DNA of 64,000 nt from Ectobius pallidus (Eukaryota > Arthropoda > Insecta > Blattodea > Ectobiidae), in the NCBI GenBank assembly GCA_964059195.1, contig CAXKWD010000014.1, positions 2,170,001 through 2,234,000 of the forward strand, read 5' to 3'. The translations under genes and the position numbers were made by a program. How positions within the stretch are numbered: the first letter of the stretch is position 1; each line of letters starts with the position of its first letter. The notes below the pieces were generated by a model. It worked only from the letters and a program-made list of their open reading frames with translations, made no database searches and was not told the DNA's origin. Below are positions 26,105 to 36,885 of the stretch, piece by piece.

Positions 26105-27747
26105 CAATGATCAATACATACAATGAAAATATCGGTGATATGCTAATGGCATAACAGGGGTTGTAAATTTTTCTTTAATAGAAAAGAATACTGTTGCCTA
26201 GCAATGAGTTTCAAAACACGAAAGTGTTGCCTAGCAATGCCATTTTAAACCGGAAACTGTTGCCTAGCAATGCCATCAAAAAGAACTGTTGATTAGCAAC
26301 GTCATTTTTGAACACAATATTGCTACCTATTATAAACGTTTTTAAAATATACTGTTGTGTAGCAATGTCAATATCAGACACAAATATTTTACGTTTCAAT
26401 GCATTTTTCATGTCGAAACTTTTTCCTTGCAATGTAATTTTTAAAGACAATTTGGCTGCCTAACAATGTAATTTTTCTATCACGAAAGGTTTGCCTAGCA
26501 ATCCCAGTCTAAACCGGAAACTGTTGCCTAGCAATTAAGTTTTAAAACAGCTGACTCTTGCTTAGCAATGACATTTTTAACATGAAACTGTAACTTAGCA
26601 ATGCCATCTCCAAATACGAAACTGTTGCCTAGCAATGTCTTCTATAAGGAAAAGTTTTTGATCCTTCAATGATCAATTCATACAATGAAAATATCGGTGA
26701 TATGCTAATGTCAAAACATGGGTTGTAAATTTTACTTTAATAGAAAGAATACTGTTGCCTAGCAATTAGTTTTAAAACACGAAAGTGTTGCCTAGCAATG
26801 CCATTTTAAACCGGAAACTGTTGCCTAGCAATGTCATCAAAAAGAACTGTTGCTTAGCAATGTCATTTTTTAACACAATATTGCTACCTATTAAAAGCTT
26901 TTAAAAAAAGATACTGTTGCGTAGCAATGTCAATTTCTGACACGAAACCTTTACCTTTCAATGCATTTTTCAAAGTAGACACTTCTTCCTAGCAATGTAA
27001 TTTTTAAATACAATTTGACTGCCTAACAATGTAATTTTTCTATCACGAATGTTTTCCCTAGCCATGCTAGTCTAAACCGGAAACTGTTGCCTAGCAATGA
27101 AGTTTTAAAACACCTGACTGTTGCTTAGCAATGACATTTTGAATAAGAAACTGTAGCTTAGCAATGCCATCTCCAAATACGAAACTGTTGCCTAGCAATG
27201 TCATCTATAAGGAATACCCTTTAATCCCTCAATGATCAATACATACAATGAAAATATCGGTGATATGCTAATGGCATAACAGGGGTTGTAAATTTTTCTT
27301 TAATAGAAAAGAATACTGTTGCCTAGCAATGAGTTTTAAAACACGAAAGTGTTGCCTAGCAATGCCATTTTAAACCGGAAACTGTTGCCTAGCAATGCCA
27401 TAAAAAAGAACTGTTGATTAGCAATGTCATTTTTGAACACAATATTGCTACCTATTTAAAGCTTTTAAAAAAAGATACTGTTGCGTAGCAATGTCAATTT
27501 CTGACACGAAACCTTTACCTTTCAATGCATTTTCCAAAGTCGAAACTTCTTCCTAGCAATGTAATTTTTAAAGACAATTTGGCTGCCTATCATCGTAATT
27601 TTTCTATCACGAATGTTTTTCCTAGTCATGGCAGTCTAAACCGGAAACTGTAGCCTAGCAACGAAGTTTTAAAACACCTGACTGTTGCTTAGCAATGACA
27701 TTTAGAACAAGAAACTGTAGCTTAGCAATGCAATCTCCAAATACGAA

Positions 27748-27762
27748 ACTGTTGCCTAGCAA
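27748..27762. other. Example of the recurrent dyad GTTGCCTAGCAATG
   Basis: The core of many subunits reads GTTGCCTAGCAATG. It contains the inverted repeat TTGC-CTA-GCAA, and a sister form has TTGC-TTA-GCAA. In the E monomer at 27552-28112 the full GTTGCCTAGCAAT form occurs four times, so the window holds several hundred copies. It fits the published RFX X-box consensus GTNRCC-N(0-3)-RGYAAC with a 1-nt spacer and one mismatch (final C to T). Binding is not shown; the resemblance is an inference. Confidence 0.4.
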
Positions 27763-27806
27763 TGTCATCTATAAGGAATAGTTTTTAATCCCTCAATGAT
27801 CAATAC

Positions 27807-27837
27807 ATACAATGAAAATATCGGTGATATGCTAATG
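27807..27837 (+). other. Conserved box of the monomer (example copy)
   Basis: This roughly 31-bp segment, which includes ATGAAAATATCGGTGATATG and continues into CTAATG, does not match the ~35-bp subunit consensus and is almost invariant across all monomer types. The only departures I noticed in about 113 copies are AAAGTAT near 1396, an ATAAAAA start near 25561 and ATGGTAATG near 45920, plus TATAATG just before it in some F monomers. Its flanks, in contrast, carry most of the type-specific bases. It may be a protein-binding or phasing element comparable in role to a CENP-B box, but its sequence does not match that box. Alternatively it is just the longest shared stretch kept by conversion. 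Confidence 0.5.
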
Positions 27838-29370
27838 GCAAAACATGGGTTGTAAATTTTGCTTTAATAGAAAGAATACTGTTGCCTAGCAATGAGTTTT
27901 AAAACACGAAAGTGTTGCCTAGCAATGCCATTTTAAACCGCAAACTGTTGCCTAGCAATGTCATCAAAAAGAACTGTTGCTTAGTAATGTCATTTTTAAA
28001 CACAATATTGCTACCTATTATAAACTTTTAAACATATACTGTTGTGTAGCAATGTTAATTTCAGACACCAAACTTTTACTTTTCAATGCATTTTTAAAAG
28101 TCGAAACGTTTTCCTAGCAATGTAATTTTTAAAGACAATTTGGCTGCTTAACAATGTAATTTTTCTATGACGAAAGTTTTGCCTAGCCATGCCAGTCTAA
28201 ACCGGAAACTGTTGCCTAGCAATTCAGTTTTAAAACAACTGACTCTTGCTTAGCAATGACATTTTGAACAAGAAACTGTAGCTTAGCAATGCCATCTCCA
28301 AATACGAAACTGTTGCCTAGCAATGTCATCTATAACGAATAGTTTTTAATCCTTCAATGATCAATAGATACAATGAAAATATCGGTGATATGCTAATGGC
28401 AAAACATGGGTTGTAAATTTTACTTTAATAGAAAGAATACTGTTGCCTAGCAATGAGTTTTAAAACAAGAAAGTGTTGCCTAGCAATGCCATTTTAAACC
28501 AGAAATTGTTGCCTAGCAATGTCATCAAAAAGAACTGTTGCTTAGCAATGTCATTTTTGAACACAATATTGCTACCTATTAAAAGCTTTTAAAAAAGATA
28601 CTGTTGCGTAGCAATGTCAATTTCTGACACGAAACCTTTACCTTTCAATGCATTTTCCAAAGTCGAAACTTCTTCCTAGCAATGTAATTTTTAAAGACAA
28701 TTTGGCTGCCTATCAACGTAATTTTTCTATCACGAATGTTTTTCCTAGCCATGCCAGTCTAAACCGGAAACTGTAGCCTAGCAATGAAGTTTTAAAACAC
28801 CTGACTGTTGCTTAGCAATGACATTTTGATCAAGAAACTGTAGCTTAGCAATGCCATCTCCAAATACGAAACTGTTGCCTAGCAATGTCATCTATAAGGA
28901 ATAGTTCTTAATCCTTCAATGATCAATACATACAATGAAAATATCGGTGATATGCTAATGTCAAAACATGGGTTGTAAATTTTACTTTAATAGAAAGAAT
29001 ACTGCTGCCTAGCAATTAGTTTTAAAACACGAAAGTGTTGCCTGGCAATGCCATTTTAAACCAGAAACTGTTGCCTAGCAATGTCATCAAAAAGAACTGT
29101 TGCTTAGGAATGTCATCTTTAACACAATATTGCTACCTATTTAAAGCTTTTAAAAAAAGATACTGTTGCGTAGCAATGTCAATTTCTGACACGAAACCTT
29201 TACCTTTCAATGCATTTTCCAAAGTCAAAACTTCTTCCTAGCAATTTAATTTTTAAAGACAATTTGGCTGCCTATCAATGTAATTTTTCTATCACGAATG
29301 TTTTGCCTAACCATGCCAGTCTAAACCGGAAACTGTTGCCAAGCAATGAAGTTTTAAAACACCTGACTGT

Positions 29371-29375
29371 TGCTT
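29371..29375. repeat. Left target-site duplication TGCTT of LINE copy 1
   Basis: TGCTT here and at 29681-29685 brackets the insert. The empty site in other HOR units reads ACTGTTGCTTAGCAATG, with a single TGCTT. At 5 bp this is short for a LINE, so part could be microhomology. Confidence 0.75.
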
Positions 29376-29680
29376 CATCATCAGGATCTAAAGGCAATGC
29401 CTTGTTGTAGTAGCCATGTCTTCCTCTTCATCGCTGTTCTCTTTAGATTTTCGTATGAATTTCTTGGACGTCCTCTTGATTTCTTTCCCAGTATTTTCCC
29501 TTCAAAAATGTTAATGAGTAGACCATTGTGCCGAAATGTATGACCCACTAACTTTGCTCTTCTACTCTTAATTGAATTCAGAAGGGATCTCTCTTCCATC
29601 ACTTCATTAAGCACTTCTTCATTTGTTTTCCTATCCACCCAACTCGTCTTTGTTAGCCTTCTCCATATCCACATTTCTGC
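29376..29680 (-). mobile_element. 5'-truncated LINE (non-LTR retrotransposon) fragment, copy 1
   Basis: A 305-bp non-satellite insert flanked by the 5-bp direct repeat TGCTT (29371-29375 and 29681-29685), which reads as a target-site duplication. On the minus strand it is the very 3' end of a LINE: coding starts at the insert edge (A-E-M-W-I-W-R-R), runs to a TGA stop near 29381, and the element ends only a few bases later in a short TGA-rich tail (TGATGATG) with no poly(A). A very short 3' UTR with such a tail fits RTE-like elements, but the family is not certain. Relative to copy 2 it lacks 39 bp between two ATGA repeats. It entered a subunit dyad, TTGCTT/AGCAATG. Confidence 0.88.
29381..29680 (-). 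pseudogene. Reverse-transcriptase ORF, carboxy-terminal fragment, copy 1 (13-residue deletion)
   Basis: About 99 residues of the carboxy-terminal tail of a LINE endonuclease/reverse-transcriptase ORF, past the catalytic fingers-palm region, so no YADD-type active site is present. Recognisable family landmarks in order are EMWIWRR at the amino end, SWVDRKTNEEVL, EERSLLNSIKSRR, a VGHTFRHNGL stretch and GKKSRGRPR. The protein then skips 13 residues that copy 2 retains (in-frame 39-bp loss) and finishes with SYENLKRTAMKRKTW and the stop. The frame is otherwise open, which shows recent insertion or preservation by array homogenisation, not function: there is no catalytic core and no promoter. Confidence 0.85.
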
Positions 29681-29685
29681 TGCTT
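29681..29685. repeat. Right target-site duplication TGCTT of LINE copy 1
   Basis: Second copy of the TGCTT duplication, directly followed by AGCAATGACATTTTG as in the empty satellite site. Confidence 0.75.
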
Positions 29686-32600
29686 AGCAATGACATTTTG
29701 AATAAGAAACTGTAGCTTAGCAATGCCATCTCCAAATACGAAACTGTTGCCTAGCAATGTCATCTATAAGGAATACCCTTTAATCCCTCAATGATCAATA
29801 CATACAATGAAAATATCGGTGATATGCTAATGGCATAACAGGGGTTGTAAATTTTTCTTTAATAGAAAAGAATACTGTTGCCTAGCAATGAGTTTCAAAA
29901 CACGAAAGTGTTGCCTAGCAATGCCATTTTAAACCGGAAACTGTTGCCTAGCAATGCCATCAAAAAGAACTGTTGATTAGCAACGTCATTTTTGAACACA
30001 ATATTGCTACCTATTATAAACGTTTTTAAAATATACTGTTGTGTAGCAATGTCAATATCAGACACAAATATTTTACGTTTCAATGCATTTTTCATGTCGA
30101 AACTTTTTCCTTGCAATGTAATTTTTAAAGACAATTTGGCTGCCTAACAATGTAATTTTTCTATCACGAAAGGTTTGCCTAGCAATCCCAGTCTAAACCG
30201 GAAACTGTTGCCTAGCAATTAAGTTTTAAAACAGCTGACTCTTGCTTAGCAATGACATTTTTAACATGAAACTGTAACTTAGCAATGCCATCTCCAAATA
30301 CGAAACTGTTGCCTAGCAATGTCTTCTATAAGGAAAAGTTTTTGATCCTTCAATGATCAATTCATACAATGAAAATATCGGTGATATGCTAATGTCAAAA
30401 CATGGGTTGTAAATTTTACTTTAATAGAAAGAATACTGTTGCCTAGCAATTAGTTTTAAAACACGAAAGTGTTGCCTAGCAATGCCATTTTAAACCGGAA
30501 ACTGTTGCCTAGCAATGTCATCAAAAAGAACTGTTGCTTAGCAATGTCATTTTTTAACACAATATTGCTACCTATTAAAAGCTTTTAAAAAAAGATACTG
30601 TTGCGTAGCAATGTCAATTTCTGACACGAAACCTTTACCTTTCAATGCATTTTTCAAAGTAGACACTTCTTCCTAGCAATGTAATTTTTAAATACAATTT
30701 GACTGCCTAACAATGTAATTTTTCTATCACGAAAGTTTTCCCTAGCCATGCTAGTCTAAACCGGAAACTGTTGCCTAGCAATGAAGTTTTAAAACACCTG
30801 ACTGTTGCTTAGCAATGACATTTTGAATAAGAAACTGTAGCTTAGCAATGCCATCTCCAAATACGAAACTGTTGCCTAGCAATGTCATCTATAAGGAATA
30901 CCCTTTAATCCCTCAATGATCAATACATACAATGAAAATATCGGTGATATGCTAATGGCATAACAGGGGTTGTAAATTTTTCTTTAATAGAAAAGAATAC
31001 TGTTGCCTAGCAATGAGTTTTAAAACACGAAAGTGTTGCCTAGCAATGCCATTTTAAACCGGAAACTGTTGCCTAGCAATGCCATAAAAAAGAACTGTTG
31101 ATTAGCAATGTCATTTTTGAACACAATATTGCTACCTATTTAAAGCTTTTAAAAAAAGATACTGTTGCGTAGCAATGTCAATTTCTGACACGAAACCTTT
31201 ACCTTTCAATGCATTTTCCAAAGTCGAAACTTCTTCCTAGCAATGTAATTTTTAAAGACAATTTGGCTGCCTATCATCGTAATTTTTCTATCACGAATGT
31301 TTTTCCTAGTCATGGCAGTCTAAACCGGAAACTGTAGCCTAGCAACGAAGTTTTAAAACACCTGACTGTATCTTAGCAATGACATTTAGAACAAGAAACT
31401 GTAGCTTAGCAATGCAATCTCCAAATACGAAACTGTTGCCTAGCAATGTCATCTATAAGGAATAGTTTTTAATCCCTCAATGATCAATACATACAATGAA
31501 AATATCGGTGATATGCTAATGGCAAAACATGGGTTGTAAATTTTGCTTTAATAGAAAGAATACTGTTGCCTAGCAATGAGTTTTAAAACACGAAAGTGTT
31601 GCCTAGCAATGCCATTTTAAACCGCAAACTGTTGCCTAGCAATGTCATCAAAAAGAACTGTTGCTTAGTAATGTCATTTTTAAACACAATATTGCTACCT
31701 ATTATAAACTTTTAAACATATACTGTTGTGTAGCAATGTTAATTTCAGACACCAAACTTTTACTTTTCAATGCATTTTTAAAAGTCGAAACGTTTTCCTA
31801 GCAATGTAATTTTTAAAGACAATTTGGCTGCTTAACAATGTAATTTTTCTATGACGAAAGTTTTGCCTAGCCATGCCAGTCTAAACCGGAAACTGTTGCC
31901 TAGCAATTCAGTTTTAAAACAACTGACTCTTGCTTAGCAATGACATTTTGAACAAGAAACTGTAGCTTAGCAATGCCATCTCCAAATACGAAACTGTTGC
32001 CTAGCAATGTCATCTATAACGAATAGTTTTTAATCCTTCAATGATCAATAGATACAATGAAAATATCGGTGATATGCTAATGGCAAAACATGGGTTGTAA
32101 ATTTTACTTTAATAGAAAGAATACTGTTGCCTAGCAATGAGTTTTAAAACAAGAAAGTGTTGCCTAGCAATGCCATTTTAAACCAGAAATTGTTGCCTAG
32201 CAATGTCATCAAAAAGAACTGTTGCTTAGCAATGTCATTTTTGAACACAATATTGCTACCTATTAAAAGCTTTTAAAAAAGATACTGTTGCGTAGCAATG
32301 TCAATTTCTGACACGAAACCTTTACCTTTCAATGCATTTTCCAAAGTCGAAACTTCTTCCTAGCAATGTAATTTTTAAAGACAATTTGGCTGCCTATCAA
32401 CGTAATTTTTCTATCACGAATGTTTTTCCTAGCCATGCCAGTCTAAACCGGAAACTGTAGCCTAGCAATGAAGTTTTAAAACACCTGACTGTTGCTTAGC
32501 AATGACATTTTGATCAAGAAACTGTAGCTTAGCAATGCCATCTCCAAATACGAAACTGTTGCCTAGCAATGTCATCTATAAGGAATAGTTCTTAATCCTT

Positions 32601-33054
32601 CAATGATCAATACATACAATGAAAATATCGGTGATATGCTAATGTCAAAACATGGGTTGTAAATTTTACTTTAATAGAAAGAATACTGCTGCCTAGCAAT
32701 TAGTTTTAAAACACGAAAGTGTTGCCTGGCAATGCCATTTTAAACCAGAAACTGTTGCCTAGCAATGTCATCAAAAAGAACTGTTGCTTAGGAATGTCAT
32801 CTTTAACACAATATTGCTACCTATTTAAAGCTTTTAAAAAAAGATACTGTTGCGTAGCAATGTCAATTTCTGACACGAAACCTTTACCTTTCAATGCATT
32901 TTCCAAAGTCAAAACTTCTTCCTAGCAATTTAATTTTTAAAGACAATTTGGCTGCCTATCAATGTAATTTTTCTATCACGAATGTTTTGCCTAACCATGC
33001 CAGTCTAAACCGGAAACTGTTGCCAAGCAATGAAGTTTTAAAACACCTGACTGT

Positions 33055-33059
33055 TGCTT
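33055..33059. repeat. Left target-site duplication TGCTT of LINE copy 2
   Basis: Same flanking duplication as for copy 1, at the same monomer position; the insert starts with CATCATCAGG. Confidence 0.75.
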
Positions 33060-33403
33060 CATCATCAGGATCTAAAGGCAATGCCTTGTTGTAGTAGCCA
33101 TGTCTTCCTCTTCATCGCTGTTCTCTTTAGATTTTCGTATGACAGCACGTCCATATCCTTTATCATGTTTTTAATAAATGAATTTCTTGGACGTCCTCTT
33201 GATTTCTTTCCCAGTATTTTCCCTTCAAAAATGTTAATGAGTAGACCATTGTGCCGAAATGTATGACCCACTAACTTTGCTCTTCTACTCTTAATTGAAT
33301 TCAGAAGGGATCTCTCTTCCATCACTTCATTAAGCACTTCTTCATTTGTTTTCCTATCCACCCAACTCGTCTTTGTTAGCCTTCTCCATATCCACATTTC
33401 TGC
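33060..33403 (-). mobile_element. 5'-truncated LINE (non-LTR retrotransposon) fragment, copy 2
   Basis: A 344-bp insert at exactly the same base of the satellite as copy 1, with the same flanking TGCTT duplication (33055-33059 and 33404-33408) and the same truncation point. It is the more complete copy: it keeps 39 bp (33143-33181) whose ends are ATGA direct repeats. Same site, same endpoints and same target duplication in adjacent HOR units mean one insertion event followed by tandem duplication of the unit, rather than two insertions. The 3' end lies at the low-coordinate side. Confidence 0.9.
33065..33403 (-). pseudogene. Reverse-transcriptase ORF, carboxy-terminal fragment, copy 2
   Basis: An open frame of 112 codons from the insert edge to a TGA at 33065-33067. 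The first methionine is the M of EMWIWRR and is not a real start, because the ORF is simply truncated there by the insertion. Residue landmarks: EMWIWRR, SWVDRKTNEEVLNEV, ERSLLNSIKSRRAKLVGH, GKKSRGRPRNSFIKNM, MDVLSYENLKRTA and KRKTWLLQQ. This matches the region after the reverse-transcriptase domain in arthropod LINE polyproteins, whose full ORF is usually around a thousand residues, so over 85% is missing. No activity is expected. Confidence 0.87.
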
Positions 33404-33408
33404 TGCTT
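33404..33408. repeat. Right target-site duplication TGCTT of LINE copy 2
   Basis: Second TGCTT, after the insert end ATTTCTGC and before AGCAATGACATTTTG. Confidence 0.75.
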
Positions 33409-33511
33409 AGCAATGACATTTTGAATAAGAAACTGTAGCTTAGCAATGCCATCTCCAAATACGAAACTGTTGCCTTGCAATGTCATCTATAAGGAATACC
33501 CTTTAATCCCT

Positions 33512-36500
33512 CAATGATCAATACATACAATGAAAATATCGGTGATATGCTAATGGCATAACAGGGGTTGTAAATTTTTCTTTAATAGAAAAGAATACTG
33601 TTGCCTAGCAATGAGTTTCAAAACACGAAAGTGTTGCCTAGCAATGCCATTTTAAACCGGAAACTGTTGCCTAGCAATGCCATCAAAAAGAACTGTTGAT
33701 TAGCAACGTCATTTTTGAACACAATATTGCTACCTATTATAAACGTTTTTAAAATATACTGTTGTGTAGCAATGTCAATATCAGACACAAATATTTTACG
33801 TTTCAATGCATTTTTCATGTCGAAACTTTTTCCTTGCAATGTAATTTTTAAAGACAATTTGGCTGCCTAACAATGTAATTTTTCTATCACGAAAGGTTTG
33901 CCTAGCAATCCCAGTCTAAACCGGAAACTGTTGCCTAGCAATTAAGTTTTAAAACAGCTGACTCTTGCTTAGCAATGACATTTTTAACATGAAACTGTAA
34001 CTTAGCAATGCCATCTCCAAATACGAAACTGTTGCCTAGCAATGTCTTCTATAAGGAAAAGTTTTTGATCCTTCAATGATCAATTCATACAATGAAAATA
34101 TCGGTGATATGCTAATGTCAAAACATGGGTTGTAAATTTTACTTTAATAGAAAGAATACTGTTGCCTAGCAATTAGTTTTAAAACACGAAAGTGTTGCCT
34201 AGCAATGCCATTTTAAACCGGAAACTGTTGCCTAGCAATGTCATCAAAAAGAACTGTTGCTTAGCAATGTCATTTTTTAACACAATATTGCTACCTATTA
34301 AAAGCTTTTAAAAAAAGATACTGTTGCGTAGCAATGTCAATTTCTGACACGAAACCTTTACCTTTCAATGCATTTTTCAAAGTAGACACTTCTTCCTAGC
34401 AATGTAATTTTTAAATACAATTTGACTGCCTAACAATGTAATTTTTCTATCACGAAAGTTTTCCCTAGCCATGCTAGTCTAAACCGGAAACTGTTGCCTA
34501 GCAATGAAGTTTTAAAACACCTGACTGTTGCTTAGCAATGACATTTTGAATAAGAAACTGTAGCTTAGCAATGCCATCTCCAAATACGAAACTGTTGCCT
34601 AGCAATGTCATCTATAAGGAATACCCTTTAATCCCTCAATGATCAATACATACAATGAAAATATCGGTGATATGCTAATGGCATAACAGGGGTTGTAAAT
34701 TTTTCTTTAATAGAAAAGAATACTGTTGCCTAGCAATGAGTTTTAAAACACGAAAGTGTTGCCTAGCAATGCCATTTTAAACCGGAAACTGTTGCCTAGC
34801 AATGCCATAAAAAAGAACTGTTGATTAGCAATGTCATTTTTGAACACAATATTGCTACCTATTTAAAGCTTTTAAAAAAAGATACTGTTGCGTAGCAATG
34901 TCAATTTCTGACACGAAACCTTTACCTTTCAATGCATTTTCCAAAGTCGAAACTTCTTCCTAGCAATGTAATTTTTAAAGACAATTTGGCTGCCTATCAT
35001 CGTAATTTTTCTATCACGAATGTTTTTCCTAGTCATGGCAGTCTAAACCGGAAACTGTAGCCTAGCAACGAAGTTTTAAAACACCTGACTGTTGCTTAGC
35101 AATGACATTTAGAACAAGAAACTGTAGCTTAGCAATGCAATCTCCAAATACGAAACTGTTGCCTAGCAATGTCATCTATAAGGAATAGTTTTTAATCCCT
35201 CAATGATCAATACATACAATGAAAATATCGGTGATATGCTAATGGCAAAACATGGGTTGTAAATTTTGCTTTAACAGAAAGAATACTGTTGCCTAGCAAT
35301 GAGTTTTAAAACACGAAAGTGTTGCCTAGCAATGCCATTTTAAACCGCAAACTGTTGCCTAGCAATGTCATCAAAAAGAACTGTTGCTTAGTAATATCAT
35401 TTTTAAACACAATATTGCTACCTATTATAAACTTTTAAACATATACTGTTGTGAAGCAATGTTAATTTCAGACACCAAACTTTTACTTTTCAATGCATTT
35501 TTAAAAGTCGAAACGTTTTCCTAGCAATGTAATTTTTAAAGACAATTTGGCTGCTTAACAATGTAATTTTTCTATGACGAAAGTTTTGCCTAGCCATGCC
35601 AGTCTAAACCGGAAACTGTTGCCTAGCAATTCAGTTTTAAAACAACTGACTCTTGCTTAGCAATGACATTTTGAACAAGAAACTGTAGCTTAGCAATGCC
35701 ATCTCCAAATACGAAACTGTTGCCTAGCAATGTCATCTATAACTAATAGTTTTTAATCCTTCAATGATCAATAGATACAATGAAAATATCGGTGATATGC
35801 TAATGGCAAAACATGGGTTGTAAATTTTACTTTAATAGAAAGAATACTGTTGCCTAGCAATGAGTTTTAAAACAAGAAAGTGTTGCCTAGCAATGCCATT
35901 TTAAACCAGAAATTGTTGCCTAGCAATGTCATCAAAAAGAACTGTTGCTTAGCAATGTCATTTTTGAACACAATATTGCTACCTATTAAAAGCTTTTAAA
36001 AAAGATACTGTTGCGTAGCAATGTCAATTTCTGACACGAAACCTTTACCTTTTAATGCATTTTCCAAAGTCGAAACTTCTTCCTAGCAATGTAATTTTTA
36101 AAGACAATTTGGCTGCCTATCAACGTAATTTTTCTATCACGAATGTTTTTCCTAGCCATGCCAGTCTAAACCGGAAACTGTAGCCTAGCAATGAAGTTTT
36201 AAAATACCTGACTGTTGCTTAGCAATGACATTTTGATCAAGAAACTGTAGCTTAGCAATGCCATCTCCAAATACGAAACTGTTGCCTAGCAATGTCATCT
36301 ATAAGGAATAGTTCTTAATCCTTCAATGATCAATACATACAATGAAAATATCGGTGATATGCTAATGTCAAAACATGGGTTGTAAATTTTACTTTAATAG
36401 AAAGAATACTGCTGCCTAGCAATGAGTTTTAAAACACGAAAGTGTTGCCTAGCAATGCCATTTTAAACCAGAAACTGTTGCCTAGCAATGTCATCAAAAA

Positions 36501-36885
36501 GAACTGTTGCTTAGCAATGTCATTTTTGAACACAATATTGCTACCTATTAAAAGCTTTTAAAAAAAGATACTGTTGCGTAGCAATGTCAATTTCTGACAC
36601 GAAACCTTTACCTTTCAATGCATTTTCCAAAGTGGAAACTTCTTCCTAGCAATGTAATTTTTAAAGACAAATTGACAGCCTAACAATGTAATTTTTCTAT
36701 CACGAAAGTTTTCCCTAGCCATGCCAGTCTAAAAAGAAACTGTAGCCTAGCAATGAAGTTTTAAAACACCTGACTGTTGCTTAGCAATGACATTTTGAAC
36801 AAGAATCTGTAGCTTAGCAATGCCATCTCCAAATACGAAACTGTTGCCTAGGAATGTCATCTACAAGGAATAGTTTTTAATCCCT
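33512..36885 (+). repeat. Six-monomer HOR unit C1-B-C2-E-F-G (3,374 bp), no LINE
   Basis: The fourth consecutive six-mer has an empty LINE site. Its last monomer is the G form ending AAGTGGAAAC followed by the A family, not the G' form, so its right end was joined to another block type. Private changes include CTTTAACAGAAAG near 35268, TGTGAAGCAATG near 35450 and ATAACTAATAG near 35740. Confidence 0.82.

Larger units (their letters stand above)
27552..28112 (+). repeat. Representative 561-bp monomer (type E) with its ~35-bp subunits
   Basis: This monomer shows the internal architecture common to all copies. It can be divided into about 16 subunits of 29-38 bp, most with the core CYTAGCAATG followed by an A/T-rich spacer and ending in a GAAACTGTTG-like stretch. 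Subunit cores start near 27552, 27586, 27620, 27653, 27687, 27720, 27753, 27885, 27918, 27951, 27980 and 28045. Two places are degenerate: about 27790-27880, which holds the conserved box, and about 28005-28020, where the core reads GCTACCTATTATAAAC. The monomer therefore probably grew from a ~33-35 bp ancestral satellite by amplification and divergence. The choice of start is arbitrary. Confidence 0.85.
26105..29788 (+). repeat. Six-monomer HOR unit carrying LINE copy 1
   Basis: The unit C1-B-C2-E-F-G' is expanded from 3,374 to 3,684 bp by a 310-bp addition near its end (305-bp LINE fragment plus 5-bp target duplication). Apart from that insert the monomer order is regular. The insert lies about 455 bp after the box of the G' monomer, inside a subunit dyad. 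Confidence 0.87.
29789..33511 (+). repeat. Six-monomer HOR unit carrying LINE copy 2
   Basis: The next unit has the same monomer order and the same insertion site, but is 3,723 bp long because its LINE copy keeps 39 bp that copy 1 lacks. A private change, CTGTATCTTAGC near 31367, and CCTTGCAATG just after the LINE at about 33474 distinguish it from its neighbour. Two adjacent units with the insert at the identical base show that this HOR unit was duplicated in tandem after the insertion. Confidence 0.87.

Noticed and set aside
27807..27837. Canonical CENP-B box
   Set aside because: The mammalian box pattern (TTCG near its start, A--CGGG at the end) is not found in the conserved box or in the subunit core.
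29210..29410. Plus-strand 66-codon frame running from satellite into the LINE (also 32894-33094)
   Set aside because: It crosses the insertion junction and has no domain; a chance fusion frame.
33054..33266. Plus-strand 70-codon open frame across the LINE fragment
   Set aside because: It is antisense to the recognisable reverse-transcriptase tail on the minus strand and begins in the target duplication.
29376..33403. Two independent LINE insertions
   Set aside because: Same target base, same truncation, same TGCTT duplication and adjacent HOR units fit one insertion plus duplication much better.
33065..33403. Functional or domesticated protein from the LINE fragment
   Set aside because: No start context, no catalytic core, truncated exactly at the insertion edge; the open frame is explained by youth or array homogenisation.
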